From Psychrobacter phenylpyruvicus DSM 7000 = NBRC 102152 (GTDB lineage: Bacteria; Pseudomonadota; Gammaproteobacteria; Pseudomonadales; Moraxellaceae): 64,000 nt of DNA. The DNA lies in contig NZ_JMKP01000003.1 of assembly GCF_000685805.1 (NCBI RefSeq), positions 111,215 to 175,214 of the forward strand, written 5' to 3'. The notes below the pieces were generated by a model, which saw only the letters and a list, made by a program, of their open reading frames with translations, ran no database searches and was not told the DNA's origin. Numbering within the stretch: the first letter of the stretch is position 1; every line of letters begins with the position of its first letter. The position numbers were made by a program, and so were the translations under genes. Positions 1 to 8,061 of this stretch are shown one piece after another.

Positions 1-1
1 G

Positions 2-499
2 CTGTCTATTATTTTGGCTCAGCGTGGAGTCAAACAAATCATTGCTACTGATTTAAACCCTCGGGCACTAGACTGTGCCGATGACAACCTTGAGCGTTTG
101 CGACTATCGGCGGTAGAGTTACAGCAAATAGATTTATACCCAAAACAGGCGCCACTAGCCGACCTAATTGTTTGTAATCCGCCGTGGTTACCTGCCAAAC
201 CCAGCTCGCCGTTAGAGTATGCGGTATATGATGCCAACAGTGCCATGCTTCGTGGCTTTTTAATGGGAGCAAAGCAGCATTTGACAGAGTCAGGAGAGGT
301 TTGGTTAATACTGTCAGACTTAGCCGAGCATTTACAGCTACGTACTCGTGAGGATTTAATAGGCTGGATTGAAGAAGCTGGCTTGAAAGTCAAATATCGT
401 CTGGATACTGATCCAACGCATGGCAAAAGCCAAGATGAGAGCGATCCATTATTTGTTGCGCGTAGTGCGGAGGTCACTTCACTTTGGTGTTTGTGGTAA
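2..499 (+). CDS. Class I SAM-dependent methyltransferase, 5' end missing
   Basis: The reading frame is open to the left edge of the window, so this is only the C-terminal part of a gene. The start of the visible protein reads LSIILAQRGVKQIIATDLNP, which matches the glycine-rich end of motif I and the acidic motif II of Rossmann-fold methyltransferases. NPPW at about residue 60 is the catalytic (N/D)PP(Y/W) motif of enzymes that methylate amide, amino or ring nitrogens (HemK/RlmJ/small-methyltransferase type). The C-terminus (about residues 90-150) forms the expected last strands. The substrate cannot be told from this fragment; a glutamine-N5 or nucleic-acid base methyltransferase are both possible. 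It ends at 499 and is followed by about 220 bases without a gene. Confidence 0.75.
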   Translation: MSIILAQRGVKQIIATDLNPRALDCADDNLERLRLSAVELQQIDLYPKQAPLADLIVCNPPWLPAKPSSPLEYAVYDANSAMLRGFLMGAKQHLTESGEVWLILSDLAEHLQLRTREDLIGWIEEAGLKVKYRLDTDPTHGKSQDESDPLFVARSAEVTSLWCLW

Positions 500-719
500 A
501 CGTACTGGGCTATCAATAGCTTTATAGCTATCAAATACGCCCGTTTTTTTATCCAAACAGAGCAAAAAGTCAATGAACACGAGTAGTCCTCTATTCAATA
601 CAAGCATTCGCTCACTTGAGCGTTTAGGTGCAAAGCTATGAACCTTTGACAGCTAAAGAAGAACTACTGTTTGCTAAGCCTTGCTAAATCTGAAAGTTAA
701 CTAAAATAAGGATGTTATT

Positions 720-1493
720 ATGTTAAACCAAATAACGGCACCAGATCATGTGATCGCCCTAGCACTCGAAGGCACTTTAACCGGCGAAGGATTGCAAGAA
801 TATCGCAAAATTCTTGAAAAAAAACTACAAGAGCATGATCAAATTGGTCTCTACATCGACGTTACAAAGCTGACTGACATGACCGCAAACTCGATAGTAG
901 AGGGGACTAAAGCGGACATGGAACTATTTAGGCATATAAAACAGGTTAATAGATGTGCTTTTGTATCGGATAAAGAATGGCCAAAAGCTGCTATCTCTCT
1001 TGCTGATCGACTATTTCCTATGATAGAAATGAAAGTATTTCCCTCAAGTGAATCAGATGCCGCCCTAAGTTGGGCGGCCGAGAAGTCTGAGCTGTCTGTA
1101 GCAAAGAGCAGTGCTATTCGTTTCTTAGCTACCAATAAAGACAATGTACTTGCTTTTGAAGTAGACGGTGTGTTGTCTGCAAGTGAAATACCGAACATCA
1201 TACAGAGAGTTGAAGCATTTCTTGAGGGTCAGGATAGCGTAAGACTACTTGCTAGAATGAAAAACTATAGTGGTTTTGAGCCCTCTATTGTAATGCATAG
1301 TGGCGGTTTGTTATCCATGAAAATCAATGCTATGAAAAAGGTAGAGCGTTACGCTATCGTTGGGGCACCTAACTGGATGAATAAACTCGTTGAAACAGTA
1401 AACCCATTATTCCCAAAAATGGATATGCAGACCTTTACCGATGATCAGGAAAGTGAAGCACTTGCATGGCTTGACGTTGAGCTGGTGGAATAG
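720..1493 (+). CDS. Protein with two SpoIIAA/STAS-like domains
   Basis: A 257-residue soluble protein built from two copies of the same fold: residues about 5-118 and 132-255 each carry a short strand, an EG(T/V)L turn, a long helix, a central strand (LYIDVTKL in copy 1, VRLLARMKNYSGFE in copy 2) and a last segment ending in AL(S/A)W. This is the layout of the SpoIIAA-like family (related to STAS domains), usually single-domain proteins of about 120 residues. No membrane segment or signal peptide is present. The start is supported by AAGGATG about nine bases upstream of ATG. The gene stands alone between terminator-like DNA and a minus-strand gene. Family members are of unknown function, possibly lipid or nucleotide binding; the duplication is the notable point. 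Confidence 0.7.
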   Translation: MLNQITAPDHVIALALEGTLTGEGLQEYRKILEKKLQEHDQIGLYIDVTKLTDMTANSIVEGTKADMELFRHIKQVNRCAFVSDKEWPKAAISLADRLFPMIEMKVFPSSESDAALSWAAEKSELSVAKSSAIRFLATNKDNVLAFEVDGVLSASEIPNIIQRVEAFLEGQDSVRLLARMKNYSGFEPSIVMHSGGLLSMKINAMKKVERYAIVGAPNWMNKLVETVNPLFPKMDMQTFTDDQESEALAWLDVELVE

Positions 1494-1556
1494 TCTCTAT
1501 AGAACGATAAACCACATACTTACTTTTAATGACAGTTCTTCAAAAGCGGGGCTGCT

Positions 1557-2060
1557 CTATTTAGGCGTCGATTTGCCAGATATAACTTCAACGTATATAG
1601 GCTGAGTATATAATTCAAGGCTATTGATATCATGCACTACTTCACCGTTCCTACTCTTGTGAAAAGTGAAAGTTGCAAACTTCCCAATCTCATCATCTTG
1701 AAAACCTATTATTATATTAACGCTCTCTAAAGGGAAATCTATAAGCCATTTTTTCTTGAATTTGTTAGAAAATATGAGGGACTGGATGAACGGGTCTTGG
1801 TCTGTAAAATCTTCTATAAGAAACCTATTAGTCGAAACTTCATATCCCGAAAAATCAGTAAACTGTCTTTCAATCTCATGTTTTTCAATTGAACAGCGAG
1901 CATAGCTTGAAGGGAATATTTTTTCTAAAAAAATGCAGTCACCTATCGGTAAAAATCCTTCTTTTAAGATAAGCTCTAACTCCTTATCTAATGTACCTTC
2001 TCGTATTTCACTTTCGTTAATATCTAAAAATTCTTTCATCAGTATATTGGTATAAATCAT
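1557..2060 (-). CDS. Unknown protein, 167 residues
   Basis: I do not recognise this protein. It is acidic at the N-terminus (EFLDINESEIREGTLDKELE), has no signal peptide or membrane segment, and contains several hydrophobic strands (NIIIGFQDDEIGKFATFTF) typical of a small mixed alpha/beta domain. Base composition is clearly more AT-rich than the neighbouring cys genes, which hints at later acquisition. It stands alone, with about 180 bases to the next minus-strand gene. An immunity-type or SMI1-like protein would be compatible with size and composition, but no diagnostic motif is visible. Confidence 0.5.
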   Translation of the reverse strand: MIYTNILMKEFLDINESEIREGTLDKELELILKEGFLPIGDCIFLEKIFPSSYARCSIEKHEIERQFTDFSGYEVSTNRFLIEDFTDQDPFIQSLIFSNKFKKKWLIDFPLESVNIIIGFQDDEIGKFATFTFHKSRNGEVVHDINSLELYTQPIYVEVISGKSTPK

Positions 2061-2240
2061 AGCTTTGCCCTAAATGTCATATTAATCTAGTGTAGATACT
2101 ATGAATCATATAAAAATCATAAGTAAATCTTTTTTGTACTTATTGATTTAAAGTAAGGATCGTAAGCTAAGGTAGAGCCACCTAAAATAGACTGTCATGT
2201 ATGCTTAAATCTAATTGACTGGCAGCTCATAAGCATAAAT

Positions 2241-2474
2241 TCATCGACTAAGTGACGGTTGTTTTGAAACATGAGCCGGATGTGTGGCTAACTTCGTTTC
2301 AAGCTCATCTCGCACACCTTGAAGTAACATACTATCGTTGTTTATATCAGAAATTTCATCTTCATCTAACTCACCAGATTCTACAGCTTTCTTCCAAGTT
2401 TCAAGCCTAAAGTCAATGGCTTGTAAGACAAATCGGGCATGTTTCAAAGGTAGGCTTAACTCTATTCCGGTCAT
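2241..2474 (-). CDS. Small unknown protein, 77 residues
   Basis: A short mainly helical protein: a hydrophobic helix around residues 8-28 (LKHARFVLQAIDFRLETWKK), an acidic loop (ESGELDEDEISDINND) and a second helix with the pattern LLQGVRDELETKLA. No signal peptide. It reads away from a hairpin terminator shared with the end of cysG, so it is probably a separate transcription unit. The regular heptad-like pattern suggests a dimerising helical hairpin. The function is unknown and the call as a real gene rests on size, composition and position. Confidence 0.45.
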   Translation of the reverse strand: MTGIELSLPLKHARFVLQAIDFRLETWKKAVESGELDEDEISDINNDSMLLQGVRDELETKLATHPAHVSKQPSLSR

Positions 2475-2519
2475 TTTGAATCCAGTTTCAAAAGGGTATT
2501 CATCCTATAAAGTAGCAAT

Positions 2520-2555
2520 AAAAAAGGGGTTTATCTATGATAGATAAAACCCTTT
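2520..2555 (-). terminator. Hairpin terminator at the end of cysG
   Basis: Reading the minus strand, a 15-base stem with one mismatch (AAAGGGTTTTATCTA paired across a three-base loop) is followed by a run of Ts. It lies just past the cysG stop at 2587. Confidence 0.8.
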
Positions 2556-2586
2556 GGCTTAAATTACAGAGGTTGATTCCAAAACC

Positions 2587-4065
2587 TTAAACCATGTTCA
2601 GCGCATGCGCCTGTTGGTCAGTATCCACAATATGATCGCCAAACCAGGCCAGCTCATCATGCAACTGAGCCACTGCACCGACAATTAATAAAGCAGGGGT
2701 CGGTAGCGGATTTGCCTCATGTTTGGCTACTATGTCTGCTAAAGTACCAGTCATGACTTGCTGCGTCGGTAAACTGGCCTGAGAGATGATCGCAATCGGC
2801 GTATTAGGATCTCGTCCCGCATCCATCAGACCCTTGGTCAATCGCTCAATTGAATGCAGTCCCATATAGAACACCACCGTTTCCTCAGGATTGGTCAAAG
2901 CAGCAAAGCCGGTATTGGGCTCACCTGACTTCAAAAATCCAGTCACAAAGCGTACCGATTGAGCATGGTCACGGTGGGTTAATGGAATGCCAGTATAACA
3001 AGAGGCGGCACCAGCGGCAGTAATGCCAGGAACCACTTGATACGGAATACCAGCAGCACGTAGCGCCTGTATCTCTTCACCGCCACGACCGAACACAAAA
3101 GGATCACCACCTTTAAGGCGCACCACACGCTTACCGGACTTGGCAGCGTCGATCATCATTTGGTTAATACCTTGTTGCGCTACGGCATGGTTACTGCGTT
3201 TTTTACCGACGAATACTTTATCAGCATCACGGCGACACAGATCAAGCACCGCATCAGACACTAGAGCATCGTGGTACACAATGTCAGCCTGTTGCATCAA
3301 GCGTAAGGCCTTAAAGGTTAATAGCTCAGGGTCACCAGGACCGGCACCAACAATATACACTTCACCAATATTGGTCTGGTTGTCTAAATCAGTATCAGAG
3401 CCATCATTGGCTTTTAGGTTTACTAATCGCCTATACGTGGATTCTAGGTCTTGTTTTAATGTTTGTTCGGCATCGGCTTCACGTCCAGCAAACATTAGTT
3501 GGCTAACTTTCCCTTCGAACGCTTTTTCCCAAAATTGACGTCTGCCAGTTAAGGTAGGTATTTTTGACTTAACCTCATTCCGCATATCACCAGCCAGCTT
3601 GGCCAGTTTGCCATAACCTTGTGGGATTAAAGTCTCTAAACGAGCACGGGTTAGACGAGCAAGCACCGGTGCTTTGCCATTGGAGGAGATGCCAATAATA
3701 ATTGGGTTTCTATCGACAATAGCAGGGAAGATAAAGTCACATAGTGGCGGGGTATCGACCACATTGACAGGAATATTCTGCGCTTGGCAATCAGCATGGA
3801 CTTGATGGTTTAACGCTTCATCATCAGTACCGGCAATAACGATACGTATACCCGTTAAATATTTTTTATCATATTGTTCAGCTATTAAATTGTGTTTGTC
3901 ATCTGCTAGTAGCTGTTCTATTTCTTCACTAATTTGTGGTGCTAAAACAGTAATATGCGCACCAGCACGCGATAGTAAATCTGCCTTACGCTGTGCCACT
4001 TCACCACCACCGACAATGAGTACGGGCTGGTTGTCTAGTTTAAAAAATAAGGGAAAGGTGTTCAT
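2587..4065 (-). CDS. cysG: Siroheme synthase CysG
   Basis: Trifunctional enzyme that turns uroporphyrinogen III into siroheme, the prosthetic group of sulfite and nitrite reductase. The N-terminal half (residues 1 to about 215) is precorrin-2 dehydrogenase/ferrochelatase: Rossmann loop GGGEVA at 19-24, the VDTPPLCDF segment containing the catalytic aspartate near 104, and ISSNGKAP near 126-133. The C-terminal half is uroporphyrinogen-III methyltransferase: GAGPGDPELL at 240-249 and the GGDPFVFGRGGEE loop near 320. Length (492) is somewhat longer than the E. coli protein of about 457. It stands near cysH-cysI, which need siroheme, but is separated from them by an unrelated plus-strand gene and a terminator. 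Confidence 0.95.
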   Translation of the reverse strand: MNTFPLFFKLDNQPVLIVGGGEVAQRKADLLSRAGAHITVLAPQISEEIEQLLADDKHNLIAEQYDKKYLTGIRIVIAGTDDEALNHQVHADCQAQNIPVNVVDTPPLCDFIFPAIVDRNPIIIGISSNGKAPVLARLTRARLETLIPQGYGKLAKLAGDMRNEVKSKIPTLTGRRQFWEKAFEGKVSQLMFAGREADAEQTLKQDLESTYRRLVNLKANDGSDTDLDNQTNIGEVYIVGAGPGDPELLTFKALRLMQQADIVYHDALVSDAVLDLCRRDADKVFVGKKRSNHAVAQQGINQMMIDAAKSGKRVVRLKGGDPFVFGRGGEEIQALRAAGIPYQVVPGITAAGAASCYTGIPLTHRDHAQSVRFVTGFLKSGEPNTGFAALTNPEETVVFYMGLHSIERLTKGLMDAGRDPNTPIAIISQASLPTQQVMTGTLADIVAKHEANPLPTPALLIVGAVAQLHDELAWFGDHIVDTDQQAHALNMV

Positions 4066-4338
4066 AACTCATAAATTACCATTAAAATATGCTGTCATTA
4101 TGTCGTAATCGCATATAACAAACATCAAAGTAATTGATATTACTTAATTCTTATTTTTCATAAAGGCTTTATTTTTATTTGATGCTTGTTTAACAATTGT
4201 TTAATAGTTGCTTGACAGTTATGAGGTAGCAATTGGCTAGCTATTTGGTTTTAAGCTGTATAAAACGTCGGATAATGGCTATTCTAATCTCAGTTAAGCT
4301 TTATTTTAGTTCTCGCTATCCTATATAGATAAAGGGAT

Positions 4339-4384
4339 TTGAGGTAGGTATATACATGATATATAATAGGTATATATCAACTAT
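4339..4384 (+). promoter_or_regulatory. Sigma-70 promoter with TATATA palindromes
   Basis: TTGAGG at 4339-4344 and a perfect TATAAT at 4362-4367 are separated by 17 bases, a good sigma-70 promoter for the gene at 4504. The spacer holds the palindrome GTATATAC (4348-4355), and GTATATATC and CTATATACG follow at 4370-4384. Regularly repeated TATATA half-sites over a promoter suggest a repressor site, plausibly for the small regulator encoded downstream. The rest of the 438-base gap from 4066 shows only AT-rich DNA. Confidence 0.55.
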
Positions 4385-4503
4385 ATACGAAGGTTTGGTT
4401 ATGCCTTAATCTATTGGTATATATGGCTTTAGCAAAAAAGAGACTAACAAAACAACAAAGTGTTAAACAAAAAACGCGAATTAGAAGTGTAAGGTAATAA
4501 AAT

Positions 4504-4686
4504 ATGGGCAAAGATAAATTATTTACCGCCAAAGTGGAAGAAAACCTATTAAGTTCATTCAAGCATGCGTGTGCCAATCAAGACACGACAGCTTCGCAAG
4601 CGGTAAGAGCTTTTATGCGAGAGTATACCCGTAAATATGGTCAAGCTGACTTGTTTGGGCCTGCGCCTAAACGGGGTAGAAGGTAA
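4504..4686 (+). CDS. Small ribbon-helix-helix-like DNA-binding protein
   Basis: A 60-residue basic protein. Its N-terminus has the form of the ribbon-helix-helix fold: a short strand (KLFTAKVEENL) followed by helix 1 (LSSFKHACANQ), a turn, and helix 2 beginning TTASQAVRAFMREYTRKYG, where the T-x-S-x-A-x-R pattern is common in CopG/Arc-like and antitoxin-type repressors. The C-terminus is a basic tail (PKRGRR). The gene has its own promoter, a leader of about 130 bases, and a strong terminator at 4726-4764. No toxin gene follows. It may repress its own promoter; a plasmid- or phage-derived regulator is another reading. Confidence 0.6.
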   Translation: MGKDKLFTAKVEENLLSSFKHACANQDTTASQAVRAFMREYTRKYGQADLFGPAPKRGRR

Positions 4687-4725
4687 TAGGCAGAAATAGT
4701 CTTGATTAATAAAATCAACTAAACC

Positions 4726-4764
4726 AAAAAAACACCGCCTAATAAAAGCTAGGCGGTGTTTTTT
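4726..4764 (+). terminator. Bidirectional hairpin terminator
   Basis: A stem of about 15 base pairs (AACACCGCCTA with TAGGCGGTGTT at its core) flanked by A and T runs. It can end both the plus-strand gene at 4504 and the minus-strand cysI-DUF934-cysH unit. Confidence 0.85.
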
Positions 4765-4811
4765 ATTTTAAAGTTATTGAAGCTTAAAAGCTAATAATTA
4801 ATTAATAAAAC

Positions 4812-5441
4812 TTACAGCTGAGTATGCAGACCGCACTCACGGTTTTCTTCCACTTTAGTAGGGTCGAAGTAATCAAACTCGTTAGGTAGGTTGTTTTCTT
4901 CTAAATAAGCGTCTAAATCTTTATCGTTTTTGTAGAACAAAGGCGCTACTTTCAACACACCGTCTTTTGACTGGCTTAGTACATCAAGACCTTGACGAAA
5001 TTCAGTCTGATCTTTACGGATAGCGTTAAACCATACGTCTGGCTTTAACTCGCTAAGCGCACGTCTAAATGGCTCAAGTTTAACCTGTTCTGTGAACTCT
5101 TCGTGTAGTGGGTTATTAACACTTGGGATGCCATTCATGGTTGCGTCACGATGAGCGCTGGTTTGCTTAGGAATATAAGTCACTACGTTTAGATTTAAGT
5201 CTTTGATAAGCTTATTAGCGAAGTCATAAGTGGCACGGGTGTTATATCCTGAGTCTACCCACAATACTGTGATGTCCGGCTTTTGCTTGGCCACTAAATG
5301 CAAAATAGCTGACTCATATGGGCGGAAGTTAGTAGTGATGATTGGGTTTTCGGCTTTGGCCAATGCCCACTCAACGATTTGCTCAGGGGTTTTGCCGTGA
5401 AGCTCTTGGTTGGCTTGATCGATATTGATTTCGATTGTCAT
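4812..5441 (-). CDS. cysH: Phosphoadenylylsulfate reductase CysH
   Basis: Reduces activated sulfate to sulfite using thioredoxin, in the cytoplasm. The adenine-nucleotide alpha-hydrolase fold is recognisable (VLWVDSGYNTRATYDF around residues 59-74, and WFNAIRKDQTEFR around 137-149), and the catalytic cysteine lies in the C-terminal ECGLH motif. This is the only cysteine in the protein, so the four-cysteine iron-sulfur site of APS reductases is absent and PAPS is the expected substrate. At 209 residues it is shorter than the E. coli enzyme (244). It lies 85 bases after the DUF934 gene and is probably cotranscribed with cysI. An APS kinase, needed to make PAPS, is not in this window. Confidence 0.92.
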   Translation of the reverse strand: MTIEINIDQANQELHGKTPEQIVEWALAKAENPIITTNFRPYESAILHLVAKQKPDITVLWVDSGYNTRATYDFANKLIKDLNLNVVTYIPKQTSAHRDATMNGIPSVNNPLHEEFTEQVKLEPFRRALSELKPDVWFNAIRKDQTEFRQGLDVLSQSKDGVLKVAPLFYKNDKDLDAYLEENNLPNEFDYFDPTKVEENRECGLHTQL

Positions 5442-5526
5442 GCTTTATTCCTTAAAAGTTTGATGAAAATAATCTAAAACACAAAGGTTCTAAAAATTGA
5501 ATAATTAAGTTTGTTTATCTAAACCA

Positions 5527-6129
5527 CTATGCTTGTTTTCTAAACATTGGTAATTGACTGGCCACGTTGCCATCATAAGAGGAGGGCAGCACCGAGAAAG
5601 CAGCTTGAATATCATCTGTTAGATCTTCGGTAGCAATCACAAAGCTATCAACACCAGCGCGCTGTAGATACACAATCTGATCTCGGCCAAAGTGACCAGT
5701 GATGCGAATTTCGCCCGTAAAGCCTTTTTGACGTAAGTGACGTGCTTGGCTAAAGCTACGACCATCAGCAAATCCAGGTTGATATAGCACGATAAGATCT
5801 AAAGCATTTAATAAAGGGCGATCGCTGTCTTGGCAAGCCGCCAAAAGCTCATCTAATTGCTCAGTTGAGATGCTGGTGTCAGCCCATAACCCCACTCGAC
5901 TGGTGTAATTGGCAATTAAAGCCAATACCTCAGACAATAAGCCTTGCGGTGATAAAATATCAGCCAGTGGTAAGATGACATCTAAGCGCTCTGACTTATG
6001 TAGTAGCTCGCTTAAACGGATAGTCTTTGAGGCAATACCATCTGGTAATTCAGAGGTAAATAGGGCGTACCAGCTGTCCTCAGCGGTAATGTCCTTCGCT
6101 TGAGCGTCTAAAATGCTGTGATTACCCAT
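5527..6129 (-). CDS. DUF934 protein associated with CysI
   Basis: A 200-residue protein of the DUF934 family that regularly accompanies cysI in proteobacteria lacking cysJ; it is thought to help the siroheme sulfite reductase, possibly in electron supply, but the exact role is not established. The start is set at 6129: this ATG overlaps the cysI stop by eight bases (ATGGGTAA) and has AAGGAGG seven bases upstream, whereas a longer version beginning at 6207 would sit wholly inside cysI. The overlap predicts translational coupling. The sequence shows a mixed alpha/beta pattern (VDSFVIATEDL near the C-terminus) and the LRQKGFTGEIRITGHFGRDQ segment near residues 138-157. Confidence 0.85.
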   Translation of the reverse strand: MGNHSILDAQAKDITAEDSWYALFTSELPDGIASKTIRLSELLHKSERLDVILPLADILSPQGLLSEVLALIANYTSRVGLWADTSISTEQLDELLAACQDSDRPLLNALDLIVLYQPGFADGRSFSQARHLRQKGFTGEIRITGHFGRDQIVYLQRAGVDSFVIATEDLTDDIQAAFSVLPSSYDGNVASQLPMFRKQA

Positions 6130-7804
6130 ATACGGCCTCCTTAAATGGTTTGATGCCCACACGTTGTACGAAGTCAGCGAACGGCTCTGGGGTATCACCT
6201 TCGACATGACGCTGCTGGGTATAGACGTCCAATACCTTTTGTAGGGTTGGCGCTACTTCCTCTGTGGCCACTGAGCGGCCTAAGATATTGCCCAAACGAG
6301 TATCTGATTTTGAGCTACCACCCAAGCTGATTTGATACCAGTGTTCGCCTTTTTTATCGACACCTAAGATACCGATATCACCCACATGGTGGTGCGCACA
6401 GGCATTCATACAGCCAGACATATTGAGTTGAATGTCGCCCAGATCATACAGATAGTCTATGTCATCGAAGTGCTTTTCAATTTGCTCAGCGATGTTAAAA
6501 GTGGTGGCATTAGCTAGCGCACATAAGTCAAAGCCTGGGCAGACGATCATATCGGTTAAGGTACCGATGTTTGGACGAGCCAGATTGATTTCAGTTAAGG
6601 CTTCCCATAAGGCATACAAATCAGTTTGTTTTACATCGGCGAAAACTAAGTTTTGTTGATGGGTTCCACGAATTTCACCGAAGCTGTACTGATCAGCTAG
6701 GTCAGCTAGGCGATCTAATTGCTCATGAGTCACGTCACCGGCAGGCACGTATTTGCCATCGACCAAACCAGCCTTTAAGGAGACCACAACTGCCCGGTAG
6801 CCGGCCACTTTGTGTGGCACAGTATTGCGTGCATACCAATCAGCGAAAGCTTTATTTTCAAACTGTTTGCTTAACTGAGATTTGCTGGCTAGCTCATCAA
6901 TTGTTTCGTAATCAAACTCTGGGAAATAGCTTTTTGCAGTCTCAAAATTATCTTCGGTCAAGGTTAGTTCGCCATCTTTGGTGAACGTTTCCCACTCTTT
7001 TTCGACCAGCTTAGTAAACTCTCTAGCCCCCATGCTCTCAACTAAGATCTTGATGCGCGCTTTGTATTTGTTATCTCGGCGACCATGCAAGTTATAGACA
7101 CGCAAGATGGCATCTAGATAGCTTAGTAGGTGCTGACGTGGTAGAAATTCACGAATGGTTTTACCAATGATCGGTGTACGGCCAAGACCACCGCCAACGA
7201 TGACTTCAAAGCCAATTTCACCTTCGTCATTTTTTAGCAGATGCAGGCCAATATCATGCACTTGAGTAGCTGCACGGTCTTCAGGACTGCCTATCACTGC
7301 AATTTTGAATTTACGAGGTAAGAAGGCAAACTCAGGGTGGAAAGTTGACCACTGCCGGATAATTTCACAATAAGGGCGGGGGTCTTCAATCTCATTGGCA
7401 TTAACACCAGCATATGGGTCGGTAGTGGTATTACGGATACAGTTACCTGAGGTTTGGATGGCATGCATCTGAACTGAGGCCAGTTCTGCTAGGATATCAG
7501 GCACTTCTTCAAGTTTAGGCCAGTTTAACTGTAGGTTGGTACGGGTAGTGAAGTGACCAAAACCGCGGTCATATTTGCGGGTAATTTCAGCCAGCTTACG
7601 CACTTGATAGCTTGCCAATAATCCATAAGGCACAGCGATACGTAGCATAGGCGCATGGCGCTGAATATACAGGCCGTTTTGTAGGCGCAGCGGCAAATAT
7701 TGCTCTTCAGGTAGCTCTCCAGCTAAGAAGCGGCGGGTCTGATCGCGAAACTGCTCGACCCGCTCGTCAACCATGGCTTGGTCGGCATGAGTGTACTTAT
7801 ACAT
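6122..7804 (-). CDS. cysI: Sulfite/nitrite reductase hemoprotein CysI
   Basis: Six-electron reduction of sulfite to sulfide at a coupled siroheme and [4Fe-4S] centre. The cluster cysteines are seen in CPGFDLC and, about 40 residues later, GCMNAC followed by HHHVGDIGILG; these are the hallmark motifs of the family. The N-terminal ferredoxin-like repeat includes GHFTTRTNLQLNWP. The ATG at 7804 is preferred over the upstream TTG at 7828 because it follows an AAGG sequence and gives the usual N-terminus (MYKYTHAD). Length is 560 residues. It heads an operon with the DUF934 gene and cysH. No CysJ flavoprotein is present, so the electron donor is encoded elsewhere. Confidence 0.93.
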   Translation of the reverse strand: MYKYTHADQAMVDERVEQFRDQTRRFLAGELPEEQYLPLRLQNGLYIQRHAPMLRIAVPYGLLASYQVRKLAEITRKYDRGFGHFTTRTNLQLNWPKLEEVPDILAELASVQMHAIQTSGNCIRNTTTDPYAGVNANEIEDPRPYCEIIRQWSTFHPEFAFLPRKFKIAVIGSPEDRAATQVHDIGLHLLKNDEGEIGFEVIVGGGLGRTPIIGKTIREFLPRQHLLSYLDAILRVYNLHGRRDNKYKARIKILVESMGAREFTKLVEKEWETFTKDGELTLTEDNFETAKSYFPEFDYETIDELASKSQLSKQFENKAFADWYARNTVPHKVAGYRAVVVSLKAGLVDGKYVPAGDVTHEQLDRLADLADQYSFGEIRGTHQQNLVFADVKQTDLYALWEALTEINLARPNIGTLTDMIVCPGFDLCALANATTFNIAEQIEKHFDDIDYLYDLGDIQLNMSGCMNACAHHHVGDIGILGVDKKGEHWYQISLGGSSKSDTRLGNILGRSVATEEVAPTLQKVLDVYTQQRHVEGDTPEPFADFVQRVGIKPFKEAVYG

Positions 7805-8061
7805 AGTTAATATGCCCTTAGGTAACAAAAAATCATGTAGCTATACTAACCATGCCCCAAGTTTTTTATAAATTCATATCTGTCATATCTATATCCAAAC
7901 ACAGCATAGATAAGAATAAGTAAATTTCGTTAGTCTACAGTCATCACATTTACAAAGGGATGTAAGGGTTTGATTTCGACCTAATTTTTCGCATCCACCT
8001 AGCTGTATATTCAACTAACTAGATATTCAACCAACTGGAATCAAAACAACTGGATTTAAAT

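Noticed and set aside
505..550. Possible terminator after the methyltransferase gene
   Set aside because: TAGCTTTATAGCTA before a T run gives only a weak and poorly placed stem.
6130..6207. Longer start for the DUF934 gene
   Set aside because: These codons lie wholly inside cysI, and the ATG at 6129 has a strong ribosome-binding site.
7842..7895. Copy of the sulfate-transport promoter module before cysI
   Set aside because: GGTTAGTAT and GATAT stand at the right distance, but the outer TATATTCC part is not matched, so the likeness is too weak.
8007..8054. Short repeats (ATATTCAACTAACT, ATATTCAACCAACT, CAACTGGA) before sat
   Set aside because: Suggestive direct repeats, but too short and irregular to call an operator without comparison.
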